Assembly (NCBI GenBank): GCA_964057225.1
Contig: OZ059899.1
Location: 16,438,501 to 16,502,500, forward strand
DNA: 64,000 bases
Reading direction: 5' to 3'
Source: Auanema rhodensis
Lineage: Eukaryota > Nematoda > Chromadorea > Rhabditida > Rhabditidae
Positions 50,261 to 64,000 of this stretch are shown in pieces; position 1 is the stretch's first letter, and each line of letters opens with the position of its first letter. A program made the translations under genes and the position numbers. The notes under the pieces were generated by a model. The model searched no databases. It saw nothing but the letters and a program-made list of their open reading frames with translations, and was not told the origin of the DNA.

Positions 50261-51860
50261 TCACGGCCGAATCTTACTCGGAATATCAGATTCTACACAT
50301 CTGAATACCCAAGTTGTAACTATTTGTGTCCGGTTATAGTTGATAATATTGGAGAAACATTGACAATCACCGAACACAACGTGCCTGCAGCCTGAACTTT
50401 TTTGTGAACAAATCTTGTGGATGGGGTTGATATAAACCTTTTTTCCGGAAAACCGAGAAGTCACAGCCAAATCACACCAAGTAATTCAGATTCTACACAT
50501 CTGAATACCCAAGTTGTAACTATTTGTGTCCGGTTATAGTTGATAATATTGGAGAAACATTGACAATCACCGAACACAACGTGCCTACAGCCTGAACTTT
50601 TTTGTGAACAAATCTTGTGGATGGGGTTGATATAAACCTTTTTTCCGGAAAACTGAGAAGTCACGGCCGAATCTTACTCGGAATATCAGATTCTACACAT
50701 CTGAATACCCAAGTTGTAACTATTTGTGTCCGGTTATAGTTGATAATATTGGAGAAACATTGACAATCACCGAACACAACGTGCCTGCAGCCTGAACTTT
50801 TTTGTGAACAAATCTTGTGGATGGGGTTGATATAAACCTTTTTTCCGGAAAACCGAGAAGTCACAGCCAAATCACACCAAGTAATTCAGATTCTACACAT
50901 CTGAATACCCAAGTTGTAACTATTTGTGTCCGGTTATAGTTGATAATATTGGAGAAACATTGACAATCACCGAACACAACGTGCCTACAGCCTGAACTTT
51001 TTTGTGAACAAATCTTGTGGATGGGGTTGATATAAACCTTTTTTCCGGAAAACTGAGAAGTCACGGCCGAATCTTACTCGGAATATCAGATTCTACACAT
51101 CTGAATACCCAAGTTGTAACTATTTGTGTCCGGTTATAGTTGATAATATTGGAGAAACATTGACAATCACCGAACACAACGTGCCTGCAGCCTGAACTTT
51201 TTTGTGAACAAATCTTGTGGATGGGGTTGATATAAACCTTTTTTCCGGAAAACCGAGAAGTCACAGCCAAATCACACCAAGTAATTCAGATTCTACACAT
51301 CTGAATACCCAAGTTGTAACTATTTGTGTCCGGTTATAGTTGATAATATTGGAGAAACATTGACAATCACCGAACACAACGTGCCTACAGCCTGAACTTT
51401 TTTGTGAACAAATCTTGTGGATGGGGTTGATATAAACCTTTTTTCCGGAAAACTGAGAAGTCACGGCCGAATCTTACTCGGAATATCAGATTCTACACAT
51501 CTGAATACCCAAGTTGTAACTATTTGTGTCCGGTTATAGTTGATAATATTGGAGAAACATTGACAATCACCGAACACAACGTGCCTGCAGCCTGAACTTT
51601 TTTGTGAACAAATCTTGTGGATGGGGTTGATATAAACCTTTTTTCCGGAAAACCGAGAAGTCACAGCCAAATCACACCAAGTAATTCAGATTCTACACAT
51701 CTGAATACCCAAGTTGTAACTATTTGTGTCCGGTTATAGTTGATAATATTGGAGAAACATTGACAATCACCGAACACAACGTGCCTACAGCCTGAACTTT
51801 TTTGTGAACAAATCTTGTGGATGGGGTTGATATAAACCTTTTTTCCGGAAAACTGAGAAG
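50261..51860 (+). repeat. Higher-order repeat: 400-bp dimer, four copies
   Basis: Monomers alternate strictly: one with cassette B, TGCCTGCAG and AACCGAGAAG, the next with cassette A, TGCCTACAG and AACTGAGAAG; both have F2. The AACCGAG variant is otherwise confined to about 46.4-53.3 kb, where shorter dimer runs (46461-47460) also occur. Confidence 0.8.
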
Positions 51861-54800
51861 TCACGGCCGAATCTTACTCGGAATATCAGATTCTACACAT
51901 CTGAATACCCAAGTTGTAACTATTTTTGTTTGATTATAGTTGATAATATTGGAGAAACATTGACAATCACCGAACACAACGTGCCTGCAGCCTGAACTTT
52001 TTTGTGAACAAATCTTGTGGATGGGGTTGATATAAACCTTTTTTCCGGAAAACCGAGAAGTCACAGCCAAATCACACCAAGTAATTCAGATTCTACACAT
52101 CTGAATACCCAAGTTGTAACTATTTGTGTCCGGTTATAGTTGATAATATTGGAGAAACATTGACAATCACCGAACACAACGTGCCTACAGCCTGAACTTT
52201 TTTGTGAACAAATCTTGTGGATGGGGTTGATATAAACCTTTTTTCCGGAAAACCGAGAAGTCACAGCCAAATCACACCAAGTAATTCAGATTCTACACAT
52301 CTGAATACCCAAGTTGTAACTATTTGTGTCCGGTTATAGTTGATAATATTGGAGAAACATTGACAATCACCGAACACAACGTGCCTGCAGCCTGAACTTT
52401 TTTGTGAACAAATCTTGTGGATGGGGTTGATATAAACCTTTTTTCCGGAAAACCGAGAAGTCACAGCCAAATCACACCAAGTAATTCAGATTCTACACAT
52501 CTGAATACCCAAGTTGTAACTATTTGTGTCCGGTTATAGTTGATAATATTGGAGAAACATTGACAATCACCGAACACAACGTGCCTACAGCCTGAACTTT
52601 TTTGTGAACAAATCTTGTGGATGGGGTTGATATAAACCTTTTTTCCGGAAAACCGAGAAGTCACAGCCAAATCACACCAAGTAATTCAGATTCTACACAT
52701 CTGAATACCCAAGTTGTAACTATTTGTGTCCGGTTATAGTTGATAATATTGGAGAAACATTGACAATCACCGAACACAACGTGCCTGCAGCCTGAACTTT
52801 TTTGTGAACAAATCTTGTGGATGGGGTTGATATAAACCTTTTTTCCGGAAAACTGAGAAGTCACGGCCGAATCTTACTCGGAATATCAGATTCTACACAT
52901 CTGAATACCCAAGTTGTAACTATTTTTGTTTGATTATAGTTGATAATATTGGAGAAACATTGACAATCACCGAACACAACGTGCCTACAGCCTGAACTTT
53001 TTTGTGAACAAATCTTGTGGATGGGGTTGATATAAACCTTTTTTCCGGAAAACCGAGAAGTCACAGCCAAATCACACCAAGTAATTCAGATTCTACACAT
53101 CTGAATACCCAAGTTGTAACTATTTGTGTCCGGTTATAGTTGATAATATTGGAGAAACATTGACAATCACCGAACACAACGTGCCTGCAGCCTGAACTTT
53201 TTTGTGAACAAATCTTGTGGATGGGGTTGATATAAACCTTTTTTCCGGAAAACCGAGAAGTCACAGTCAAATCACACCAAGTAATTCAGATTCTACACAT
53301 CTGAATACCCAAGTTGTAACTATTTGTGTCCGGTTATAGTTGATAATATTGGAGAAACATTGACAATCACCGAACACAACGTGCCTGCAGCCTGAACTTT
53401 TTTGTGAACAAATCTTGTGGATGGGGTTGATATAAACCTTTTTTCCGGAAAACTGAGAAGTCACGGCCGAATCTTACTCGGAATATCAGATTCTACACAT
53501 CTGAATACCCAAGTTGTAACTATTTGTGTCCGGTTATAGTTGATAATATTGGAGAAACATCGACAATCACCGAACACAACGTGCCTACAGCCTGAACTTT
53601 TTTGTGAACAAATCTTGTGGATGGGGTTGATATAAACCTTTTTTCCGGAAAACTGAGAAGTCACGGCCGAATCTTACTCGGAATATCAGATTCTACACAT
53701 CTGAATACCCAAGTTGTAACTATTTTTGTTTGATTATAGTTGATAATATTGGAGAAACATTGACAATCACCGAACACAACGTGCCTACAGCCTGAACTTT
53801 TTTGTGAACAAATCTTGTGGATGGGGTTGATATAAACCTTTTTTCCGGAAAACTGAGAAGTCACGGCCGAATCTTACTCGGAATATCAGATTCTACACAT
53901 CTGAATACCCAAGTTGTAACTATTTTTGTTTGATTATAGTTGATAATATTGGAGAAACATTGACAATCACCGAACACAACGTGCCTACAGCCTGAACTTT
54001 TTTGTGAACAAATCTTGTGGATGGGGTTGATATAAACCTTTTTTCCGGAAAACTGAGAAGTCACAGCCAAATCACACCAAGTAATTCAGATTTTACACAT
54101 CTGAATACCCAAGTTGTAACTATTTTTGTTTGATTATAGTTGATAATATTGGAGAAACATTGACAATCACCGGACACAACGTGCCTACAGCCTGAACTTT
54201 TTTGTGAACAAATCTTGTGGATGGGGTTGATATAAACCTTTTTTCCGGAAAACTGAGAAGTCACAGCCAAATCACACCAAGTAATTCAGATTCTACACAT
54301 CTGAATACCCAAGTTGTAACTATTTTTGTTTGATTATAGTTGATAATATTGGAGAAACATTGACAATCACCGGACACAACGTGCCTACAGCCTGAACTTT
54401 TTTGTGAACAAATCTTGTGGATGGGGTTGATATAAACCTTTTTTCCGGAAAACTGAGAAGTCACAGCCAAATCACACCAAGTAATTCAGATTCTACACAT
54501 CTGAATACCCAAGTTGTAACTATTTTTGTTTGATTATAGTTGATAATATTGGAGAAACATTGACAATCACCGGACACAACGTGCCTACAGCCTGAACTTT
54601 TTTGTGAACAAATCTTGTGGATGGGGTTGATATAAACCTTTTTTCCGGAAAACTGAGAAGTCACAGCCAAATCACACCAAGTAATTCAGATTCTACACAT
54701 CTGAATACCCAAGTTGTAACTATTTTTGTTTGATTATAGTTGATAATATTGGAGAAACATTGACAATCACCGGACACAACGTGCCTACAGCCTGAACTTT

Positions 54801-55460
54801 TTTGTGAACAAATCTTGTGGATGGGGTTGATATAAACCTTTTTTCCGGAAAACTGAGAAGTCACAGCCAAATCACAACCAAGTAATTCAGATTCTACACA
54901 TCTGAATACCCAAGTTGTAACTATTTTTGTTTGATTATAGTTGATAATATTGGAGAAACATTGACAATCACCGGACACAACGTGCCTACAGCCTGAACTT
55001 TTTTGTGAACAAATCTTGTGGATGGGGTTGATATAATCCTTTTTTCCGGAAAACTGAGAAGTCACAGCCAAATCACACCAAGTAATTCAGATTCTACACA
55101 TCTGAATACCCAAGTTGTAACTATTTGTGTCCGGTTATAGTTGATAATATTGGAGAAACATTGACAATCACCGAACACAACGTGCCTACAGCCTGAACTT
55201 TTTTGTGAACAAATCTTGTGGATGGGGTTGATATAAACCTTTTTTCCGGAAAACTGAGAAGTCACAGCCAAATCACACCAAGTAATTCAGATTCTACACA
55301 TCTGAATACCCAAGTTGTAACTATTTTTGTTTGATTATAGTTGATAATATTGGAGAAACATTGACAATCACCGAACACAACGTGCCTACAGCCTGAACTT
55401 TTTTGTGAACAAATCTTGTGGATGGGGTTGATATAAACCTTTTTTCCGGAAAACTGAGAA

Positions 55461-56860
55461 GTCACGGCCGAATCTTACTCGGAATATCAGATTCTACACA
55501 TCTGAATACCCAAGTTGTAACTATTTTTGTTTGATTATAGTTGATAATATTGGAGAAACATTGACAATCACCGAACACAACGTGCCTACAGCCTGAACTT
55601 TTTTGTGAACAAATCTTGTGGATGGGGTTGATATAAACCTTTTTTCCGGAAAACTGAGAAGTCACGGCCGAATCTTACTCGGAATATCAGATTCTACACA
55701 TCTGAATACCCAAGTTGTAACTATTTTTGTTTGATTATAGTTGATAATATTGGAGAAACATTGACAATCACCGAACACAACGTGCCTACAGCCTGAACTT
55801 TTTTGTGAACAAATCTTGTGGATGGGGTTGATATAAACCTTTTTTCCGGAAAACTGAGAAGTCACGGCCGAATCTTACTCGGAATATCAGATTCTACACA
55901 TCTGAATACCCAAGTTGTAACTATTTTTGTTTGATTATAGTTGATAATATTGGAGAAACATTGACAATCACCGAACACAACGTGCCTACAGCCTGAACTT
56001 TTTTGTGAACAAATCTTGTGGATGGGGTTGATATAAACCTTTTTTCCGGAAAACTGAGAAGTCACGGCCGAATCTTACTCGGAATATCAGATTCTACACA
56101 TCTGAATACCCAAGTTGTAACTATTTTTGTTTGATTATAGTTGATAATATTGGAGAAACATTGACAATCACCGAACACAACGTGCCTACAGCCTGAACTT
56201 TTTTGTGAACAAATCTTGTGGATGGGGTTGATATAAACCTTTTTTCCGGAAAACTGAGAAGTCACGGCCGAATCTTACTCGGAATATCAGATTCTACACA
56301 TCTGAATACCCAAGTTGTAACTATTTTTGTTTGATTATAGTTGATAATATTGGAGAAACATTGACAATCACCGAACACAACGTGCCTACAGCCTGAACTT
56401 TTTTGTGAACAAATCTTGTGGATGGGGTTGATATAAACCTTTTTTCCGGAAAACTGAGAAGTCACGGCCGAATCTTACTCGGAATATCAGATTCTACACA
56501 TCTGAATACCCAAGTTGTAACTATTTTTGTTTGATTATAGTTGATAATATTGGAGAAACATTGACAATCACCGAACACAACGTGCCTACAGCCTGAACTT
56601 TTTTGTGAACAAATCTTGTGGATGGGGTTGATATAAACCTTTTTTCCGGAAAACTGAGAAGTCACGGCCGAATCTTACTCGGAATATCAGATTCTACACA
56701 TCTGAATACCCAAGTTGTAACTATTTTTGTTTGATTATAGTTGATAATATTGGAGAAACATTGACAATCACCGAACACAACGTGCCTACAGCCTGAACTT
56801 TTTTGTGAACAAATCTTGTGGATGGGGTTGATATAAACCTTTTTTCCGGAAAACTGAGAA
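55461..56860 (+). repeat. Seven consecutive identical-type B monomers
   Basis: Cassette B at 55461, 55661, 55861, 56061, 56261, 56461 and 56661, all with F1 and CCGAACAC, bounded by A monomers. It looks like a recent single-monomer amplification. Confidence 0.75.
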
Positions 56861-59800
56861 GTCACAGCCAAATCACACCAAGTAATTCAGATTCTACACA
56901 TCTGAATACCCAAGTTGTAACTATTTTTGTTTGATTATAGTTGATAATATTGGAGAAACATTGACAATCACCGGACACAACGTGCCTACAGCCTGAACTT
57001 TTTTGTGAACAAATGTTGTGGATGGGGTTGATATAAACCTTTTTTCCGGAAAACTGAGAAGTCACAGCCAAATCACACCAAGTAATTCAGATTCTACACA
57101 TCTGAATACCCAAGTTGTAACTATTTTTGTTTGATTATAGTTGATAATATTGGAGAAACATTGACAATCACCGGACACAACGTGCCTACAGCCTGAACTT
57201 TTTTGTGAACAAATCTTGTGGATGGGGTTGATATAAACCTTTTTTCCGGAAAACTGAGAAGTCACGGCCGAATCTTACTCGGAATATCAGATTCTTCACA
57301 TCTGAATACCCAAGTTGTAACTATTTGTGTCCGGTTATAGTTGATAATATTGGAGAAACATTGACAATCACCGAACACAACGTGCCTACAGCCTGAACTT
57401 TTTTGTGAACAAATCTTGTGGATGGGGTTGATATAAACCTTTTTTCCGGAAAACTGAGAAGTCACAGCCAAATCACACCAAGTAATTCAGATTCTACACA
57501 TCTGAATACCCAAGTTGTAACTATTTGTGTCCGGTTATAGTTGATAATATTGGAGAAACATTGACAATCACCGAACACAACGTGCCTACAGCCTGAACTT
57601 TTTTGTGAACAAATCTTGTGGATGGGGTTGATATAAACCTTTTTTCCGGAAAACTGAGAAGTCACAGCCAAATCACACCAAGTAATTCAGATTCTACACA
57701 TCTGAATACCCAAGTTGTAACTATTTTTGTTTGATTATAGTTGATAATATTGGAGAAACATTGACAATCACCGAACACAACGTGCCTACAGCCTGAACTT
57801 TTTTGTGAACAAATCTTGTGGATGGGGTTGATATAAACCTTTTTTCCGGAAAACTGAGAAGTCACAGCCAAATCACACCAAGTAATTCAGATTCTACACA
57901 TCTGAATACCTAAGTTGTAACTATTTGTGTCCGGTTATAGTTGATAATATTGGAGAAACATTGACAATCACCGAACACAACGTGCCTACAGCCTGAACTT
58001 TTTTGTGAACAAATCTTGTGGATGGGGTTGATATAAACCTTTTTTCCGGAAAACTGAGAAGTCACGGCCGAATCTTACTCGGAATATCAGATTCTTCACA
58101 TCTGAATACCCAAGTTGTAACTATTTGTGTCCGGTTATAGTTGATAATATTGGAGAAACATTGACAATCACCGAACACAACGTGCCTACAGCCTGAACTT
58201 TTTTGTGAACAAATCTTGTGGATGGGGTTGATATAAACCTTTTTTCCGGAAAACTGAGAAGTCACAGCCAAATCACACCAAGTAATTCAGATTCTACACA
58301 TCTGAATACCCAAGTTGTAACTATTTTTGTTTGATTATAGTTGATAATATTGGAGAAACATTGACAATCACCGGACACAACGTGCCTACAGCCTGAACTT
58401 TTTTGTGAACAAATCTTGTGGATGGGGTTGATATAAACCTTTTTTCCGGAAAACTGAGAAGTCACAGCCAAATCACACCAAGTAATTCAGATTCTACACA
58501 TCTGAATACCCAAGTTGTAACTATTTTTGTTTGATTATAGTTGATAATATTGGAGAAACATTGACAATCACCGGACACAACGTGCCTACAGCCTGAACTT
58601 TTTTGTGAACAAATCTTGTGGATGGGGTTGATATAAACCTTTTTTCCGGAAAACTGAGAAGTCACAGCCAAATCACACCAAGTAATTCAGATTCTACACA
58701 TCTGAATACCCAAGTTGTAACTATTTTTGTTTGATTATAGTTGATAATATTGGAGAAACATTGACAATCACCGGACACAACGTGCCTACAGCCTGAACTT
58801 TTTTGTGAACAAATCTTGTGGATGGGGTTGATATAAACCTTTTTTCCGGAAAACTGAGAAGTCACAGCCAAATCACACCAAGTAATTCAGATTCTACACA
58901 TCTGAATACCCAAGTTGTAACTATTTTTGTTTGATTATAGTTGATAATATTGGAGAAACATTGACAATCACCGGACACAACGTGCCTACAGCCTGAACTT
59001 TTTTGTGAACAAATCTTGTGGATGGGGTTGATATAATCCTTTTTTCCGGAAAACTGAGAAGTCACGGCCGAATCTTACTCGGAATATCAGATTCTTCACA
59101 TCTGAATACCCAAGTTGTAACTATTTGTGTCCGGTTATAGTTGATAATATTGGAGAAACATTGACAATCACCGAACACAACGTGCCTACAGCCTGAACTT
59201 TTTTGTGAACAAATCTTGTGGATGGGGTTGATATAAACCTTTTTTCCGGAAAACTGAGAAGTCACAGCCAAATCACACCAAGTAATTCAGATTCTACACA
59301 TCTGAATACCCAAGTTGTAACTATTTGTGTCCGGTTATAGTTGATAATATTGGAGAAACATTGACAATCACCGAACACAACGTGCCTACAGCCTGAACTT
59401 TTTTGTGAACAAATCTTGTGGATGGGGTTGATATAAACCTTTTTTCCGGAAAACTGAGAAGTCACAGCCAAATCACACCAAGTAATTCAGATTCTACACA
59501 TCTGAATACCCAAGTTGTAACTATTTTTGTTTGATTATAGTTGATAATATTGGAGAAACATTGACAATCACCGGACACAACGTGCCTACAGCCTGAACTT
59601 TTTTGTGAACAAATCTTGTGGATGGGGTTGATATAAACCTTTTTTCCGGAAAACTGAGAAGTCACAGCCAAATCACACCAAGTAATTCAGATTCTACACA
59701 TCTGAATACCCAAGTTGTAACTATTTGTGTCCGGTTATAGTTGATAATATTGGAGAAACATTGACAATCACCGAACACAACGTGCCTACAGCCTGAACTT

Positions 59801-62800
59801 TTTTGTGAACAAATCTTGTGGATGGGGTTGATATAAACCTTTTTTCCGGAAAACTGAGAAGTCACAGCCAAATCACACCAAGTAATTCAGATTCTACACA
59901 TCTGAATACCCAAGTTGTAACTATTTGTGTCCGGTTATAGTTGATAATATTGGAGAAACATTGACAATCACCGAACACAACGTGCCTACAGCCTGAACTT
60001 TTTTGTGAACAAATCTTGTGGATGGGGTTGATATAAACCTTTTTTCCGGAAAACTGAGAAGTCACAGCCAAATCACACCAAGTAATTCAGATTCTACACA
60101 TCTGAATACCCAAGTTGTAACTATTTTTGTTTGATTATAGTTGATAATATTGGAGAAACATTGACAATCACCGGACACAACGTGCCTACAGCCTGAACTT
60201 TTTTGTGAACAAATCTTGTGGATGGGGTTGATATAAACCTTTTTTCCGGAAAACTGAGAAGTCACAGCCAAATCACACCAAGTAATTCAGATTCTACACA
60301 TCTGAATACCCAAGTTGTAACTATTTGTGTCCGGTTATAGTTGATAATATAACAGAAACATTGACAATCACCGAACACAACGTGCCTACAGCCTGAACTT
60401 TTTTGTGAACAAATCTTGTGGATGGGGTTGATATAAACCTTTTTTCCGGAAAACTGAGAAGTCACAGCCAAATCACACCAAGTAATTCAGATTCTACACA
60501 TCTGAATACCCAAGTTGTAACTATTTTTGTTTGATTATAGTTGATAATATTGGAGAAACATTGACAATCACCGGACACAACGTGCCTACAGCCTGAACTT
60601 TTTTGTGAACAAATCTTGTGGATGGGGTTGATATAAACCTTTTTTCCGGAAAACTGAGAAGTCACAGCCAAATCACACCAAGTAATTCAGATTCTACACA
60701 TCTGAATACCCAAGTTGTAACTATTTGTGTCCGGTTATAGTTGATAATATTGGAGAAACATTGACAATCACCGAACACAACGTGCCTACAGCCTGAACTT
60801 TTTTGTGAACAAATCTTGTGGATGGGGTTGATATAAACCTTTTTTCCGGAAAACTGAGAAGTCACAGCCAAATCACACCAAGTAATTCAGATTCTACACA
60901 TCTGAATACCCAAGTTGTAACTATTTGTGTCCGGTTATAGTTGATAATATTGGAGAAACATTGACAATCACCGAACACAACGTGCCTACAGCCTGAACTT
61001 TTTTGTGAACAAATCTTGTGGATGGGGTTGATATAATCCTTTTTTCCGGAAAACTGAGAAGTCACGGCCGAATCTTACTCGGAATATCAGATTCTTCACA
61101 TCTGAATACCCAAGTTGTAACTATTTGTGTCCGGTTATAGTTGATAATATTGGAGAAACATTGACAATCACCGAACACAACGTGCCTACAGCCTGAACTT
61201 TTTTGTGAACAAATCTTGTGGATGGGGTTGATATAAACCTTTTTTCCGGAAAACTGAGAAGTCACAGCCAAATCACAACCAAGTAATTCAGATTCTACAC
61301 ATCTGAATACCCAAGTTGTAACTATTTTTGTTTGATTATAGTTGATAATATTGGAGAAACATTGACAATCACCGGACACAACGTGCCTACAGCCTGAACT
61401 TTTTTGTGAACAAATCTTGTGGATGGGGTTGATATAATCCTTTTTTCCGGAAAACTGAGAAGTCACGGCCGAATCTTACTCGGAATATCAGATTCTTCAC
61501 ATCTGAATACCCAAGTTGTAACTATTTGTGTCCGGTTATAGTTGATAATATTGGAGAAACATTGACAATCACCGAACACAACGTGCCTACAGCCTGAACT
61601 TTTTTGTGAACAAATCTTGTGGATGGGGTTGATATAAACCTTTTTTCCGGAAAACTGAGAAGTCACAGCCAAATCACACCAAGTAATTCAGATTCTACAC
61701 ATCTGAATACCCAAGTTGTAACTATTTGTGTCCGGTTATAGTTGATAATATTGGAGAAACATTGACAATCACCGAACACAACGTGCCTACAGCCTGAACT
61801 TTTTTGTGAACAAATCTTGTGGATGGGGTTGATATAAACCTTTTTTCCGGAAAACTGAGAAGTCACAGCCAAATCACAACCAAGTAATTCAGATTCTACA
61901 CATCTGAATACCCAAGTTGTAACTATTTGTGTCCGGTTATAGTTGATAATATTGGAGAAACATTGACAATCACCGAACACAACGTGCCTACAGCCTGAAC
62001 TTTTTTGTGAACAAATCTTGTGGATGGGGTTGATATAAACCTTTTTTCCGGAAAACTGAGAAGTCACAGCCAAATCACAACCAAGTAATTCAGATTCTAC
62101 ACATCTGAATACCCAAGTTGTAACTATTTTTGTTTGATTATAGTTGATAATATTGGAGAAACATTGACAATCACCGGACACAACGTGCCTACAGCCTGAA
62201 CTTTTTTGTGAACAAATCTTGTGGATGGGGTTGATATAAACCTTTTTTCCGGAAAACTGAGAAGTCACAGCCAAATCACACCAAGTAATTCAGATTCTAC
62301 ACATCTGAATACCCAAGTTGTAACTATTTTTGTTTGATTATAGTTGATAATATTGGAGAAACATTGACAATCACCGGACACAACGTGCCTACAGCCTGAA
62401 CTTTTTTGTGAACAAATCTTGTGGATGGGGTTGATATAAACCTTTTTTCCGGAAAACTGAGAAGTCACAGCCAAATCACAACCAAGTAATTCAGATTCTA
62501 CACATCTGAATACCCAAGTTGTAACTATTTGTGTCCGGTTATAGTTGATAATATTGGAGAAACATTGACAATCACCGGACACAACGTGCCTACAGCCTGA
62601 ACTTTTTTGTGAACAAATCTTGTGGATGGGGTTGATATAAACCTTTTTTCCGGAAAACTGAGAAGTCACAGCCAAATCACACCAAGTAATTCAGATTCTA
62701 CACATCTGAATACCCAAGTTGTAACTATTTTTGTTTGATTATAGTTGATAATATTGGAGAAACATTGACAATCACCGAACACAACGTGCCTACAGCCTGA

Positions 62801-64000
62801 ACTTTTTTGTGAACAAATGTTGTGGATGGGGTTGATATAATCCTTTTTTCCGGAAAACTGAGAAGTCACAGCCAAATCACACCAAGTATTTCAGATTCTA
62901 CACATCTGAATACCCAAGTTGTAACTATTTTTGTTTGATTATAGTTGATAATATTGGAGAAACATTGACAATCACCGGACACAACGTGCCTACAGCCTGA
63001 ACTTTTTTGTGAACAAATCTTGTGGATGGGGTTGATATAATCCTTTTTTCCGGAAAACTGAGAAGTCACAGCCAAATCACACCAAGTATTTCAGATTCTA
63101 CACATCTGAATACCCAAGTTGTAACTATTTTTGTTTGATTATAGTTGATAATATTGGAGAAACATTGACAATCACCGGACACAACGTGCCTACAGCCTGA
63201 ACTTTTTTGTGAACAAATGTTGTGGATGGGGTTGATATAATCCTTTTTTCCGGAAAACTGAGAAGTCACAGCCAAATCACACCAAGTATTTCAGATTCTA
63301 CACATCTGAATACCCAAGTTGTAACTATTTGTGTCCGGTTATAGTTGATAATATTGGAGAAACATTGACAATCACCGGACACAACGTGCCTACAGCCTGA
63401 ACTTTTTTGTGAACAAATCTTGTGGATGGGGTTGATATAATCCTTTTTTCCGGAAAACTGAGAAGTCACAGCCAAATCACACCAAGTAATTCAGATTCTA
63501 CACATCTGAATACCCAAGTTGTAACTATTTTTGTTTGATTATAGTTGATAATATTGGAGAAACATTGACAATCACCGAACACAACGTGCCTACAGCCTGA
63601 ACTTTTTTGTGAACAAATGTTGTGGATGGGGTTGATATAATCCTTTTTTCCGGAAAACTGAGAAGTCACAGCCAAATCACACCAAGTAATTCAGATTCTA
63701 CACATCTGAATACCCAAGTTGTAACTATTTTTGTTTGATTATAGTTGATAATATTGGAGAAACATTGACAATCACCGAACACAACGTGCCTACAGCCTGA
63801 ACTTTTTTGTGAACAAATGTTGTGGATGGGGTTGATATAATCCTTTTTTCCGGAAAACTGAGAAGTCACAGCCAAATCACACCAAGTATTTCAGATTCTA
63901 CACATCTGAATACCCAAGTTGTAACTATTTTTGTTTGATTATAGTTGATAATATTGGAGAAACATTGACAATCACCGAACACAACGTGCCTACAGCCTGA

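Larger units (their letters stand above)
9504..64000 (+). repeat. Satellite DNA array, 200-bp monomer, about 272 copies, open to the right
   Basis: Head-to-tail monomers repeat with an exact 200-bp period; most pairs differ only at defined sites. No inversion, interruption or other insert is seen up to the window end. Each monomer carries a 12-bp palindrome (TTTTCCGGAAAA, first at 9624-9635) and, in cassette-A monomers, an 8-bp stem with 7-nt loop (ATTCAGAT/ATCTGAAT, first complete copy 9667-9689). Variation is concentrated at: a 28-bp cassette after GAAGT (A: CACAGCCAAATCACACC...; B: CACGGCCGAATCTTACTCGG...), the T-rich segment (F1 TTTTTGTTTGATTATAG; F2 TTTGTGTCCGGTTATAG; F3 TTTATTTTTCATTATAG), and CCGGACAC/CCGAACAC/CCGAAAAC. 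The 67-69-codon minus-strand frames repeated in every monomer are a by-product of the repeat. Confidence 0.98.

Noticed and set aside
9438-63875. Hundreds of 67-69-codon minus-strand open frames, one per monomer
   Set aside because: They recur with the 200-bp period, overlap their own neighbours, and vary only as the DNA cassettes vary; the frame is a by-product of the satellite.
9504-64000. CRISPR array
   Set aside because: The regular spacing comes from whole 200-bp monomers; there are no short repeats with unique spacers, and the context is eukaryotic.
9504-64000. CENP-B box in the satellite
   Set aside because: I looked for TTCG....A..CGGG-type sequence; CGG occurs in cassette B and in the palindrome, but the spacing and flanking bases do not fit.

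Overview
The window is eukaryotic. It is AT-rich, its genes are split by many very small introns (about 40-100 bp, mostly 41-50, GT-AG with T-rich acceptors), and it ends in a huge satellite array. The compact introns and a paraoxonase (PON) gene pair fit a small-genome invertebrate such as a nematode or small arthropod; the phylum cannot be fixed from this sequence.

Genic part (1-6.9 kb). Two paraoxonase/arylesterase-family genes lie tail to tail. The plus-strand copy (29-780) is cut by the left window edge and keeps the calcium-ligand positions that can be seen. The minus-strand copy (2513-955) can be assembled as a complete 10-exon, 371-codon gene in one frame, but it has lost essentially every catalytic and calcium-binding residue, so it looks like a pseudoenzyme. 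Next comes a 13-exon plus-strand gene with two C2H2 zinc fingers near its C-terminus (3123-5269). Two unrecognised genes on opposite strands follow (5902-5343 minus, 5928-6771 plus). A zinc-knuckle-like reading frame overlaps the end of the second.

Transition (6.9-9.5 kb). A diverged satellite copy lies in inverted orientation at 7239-7459. It is followed by a 39-bp segment (7491-7529) that recurs inverted at 9451-9489, exactly where the forward satellite array begins. Between the two arms are a TATA plus initiator pair (7777-7809), a 213-bp tandem repeat, and a 342-bp tandem repeat built from 25-bp minisatellite units with 22-bp hairpins. The layout resembles a foldback-type element whose right inverted terminus has expanded into the satellite.

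Satellite (9504 to beyond 64000). About 272 head-to-tail monomers of 200 bp run off the right edge. Monomers are mosaics of a few alternative cassettes (A/B near the hairpin, F1/F2/F3 in the T-rich segment) plus single-base variants. These are arranged in several local higher-order repeats (400, 600, 800, 1000, 1400, 1600 bp) and larger duplications. A run of 201-bp monomers at 42-44.5 kb creates a fortuitous 804-codon open frame. I see no genes, RNA genes or other insertions inside the array.
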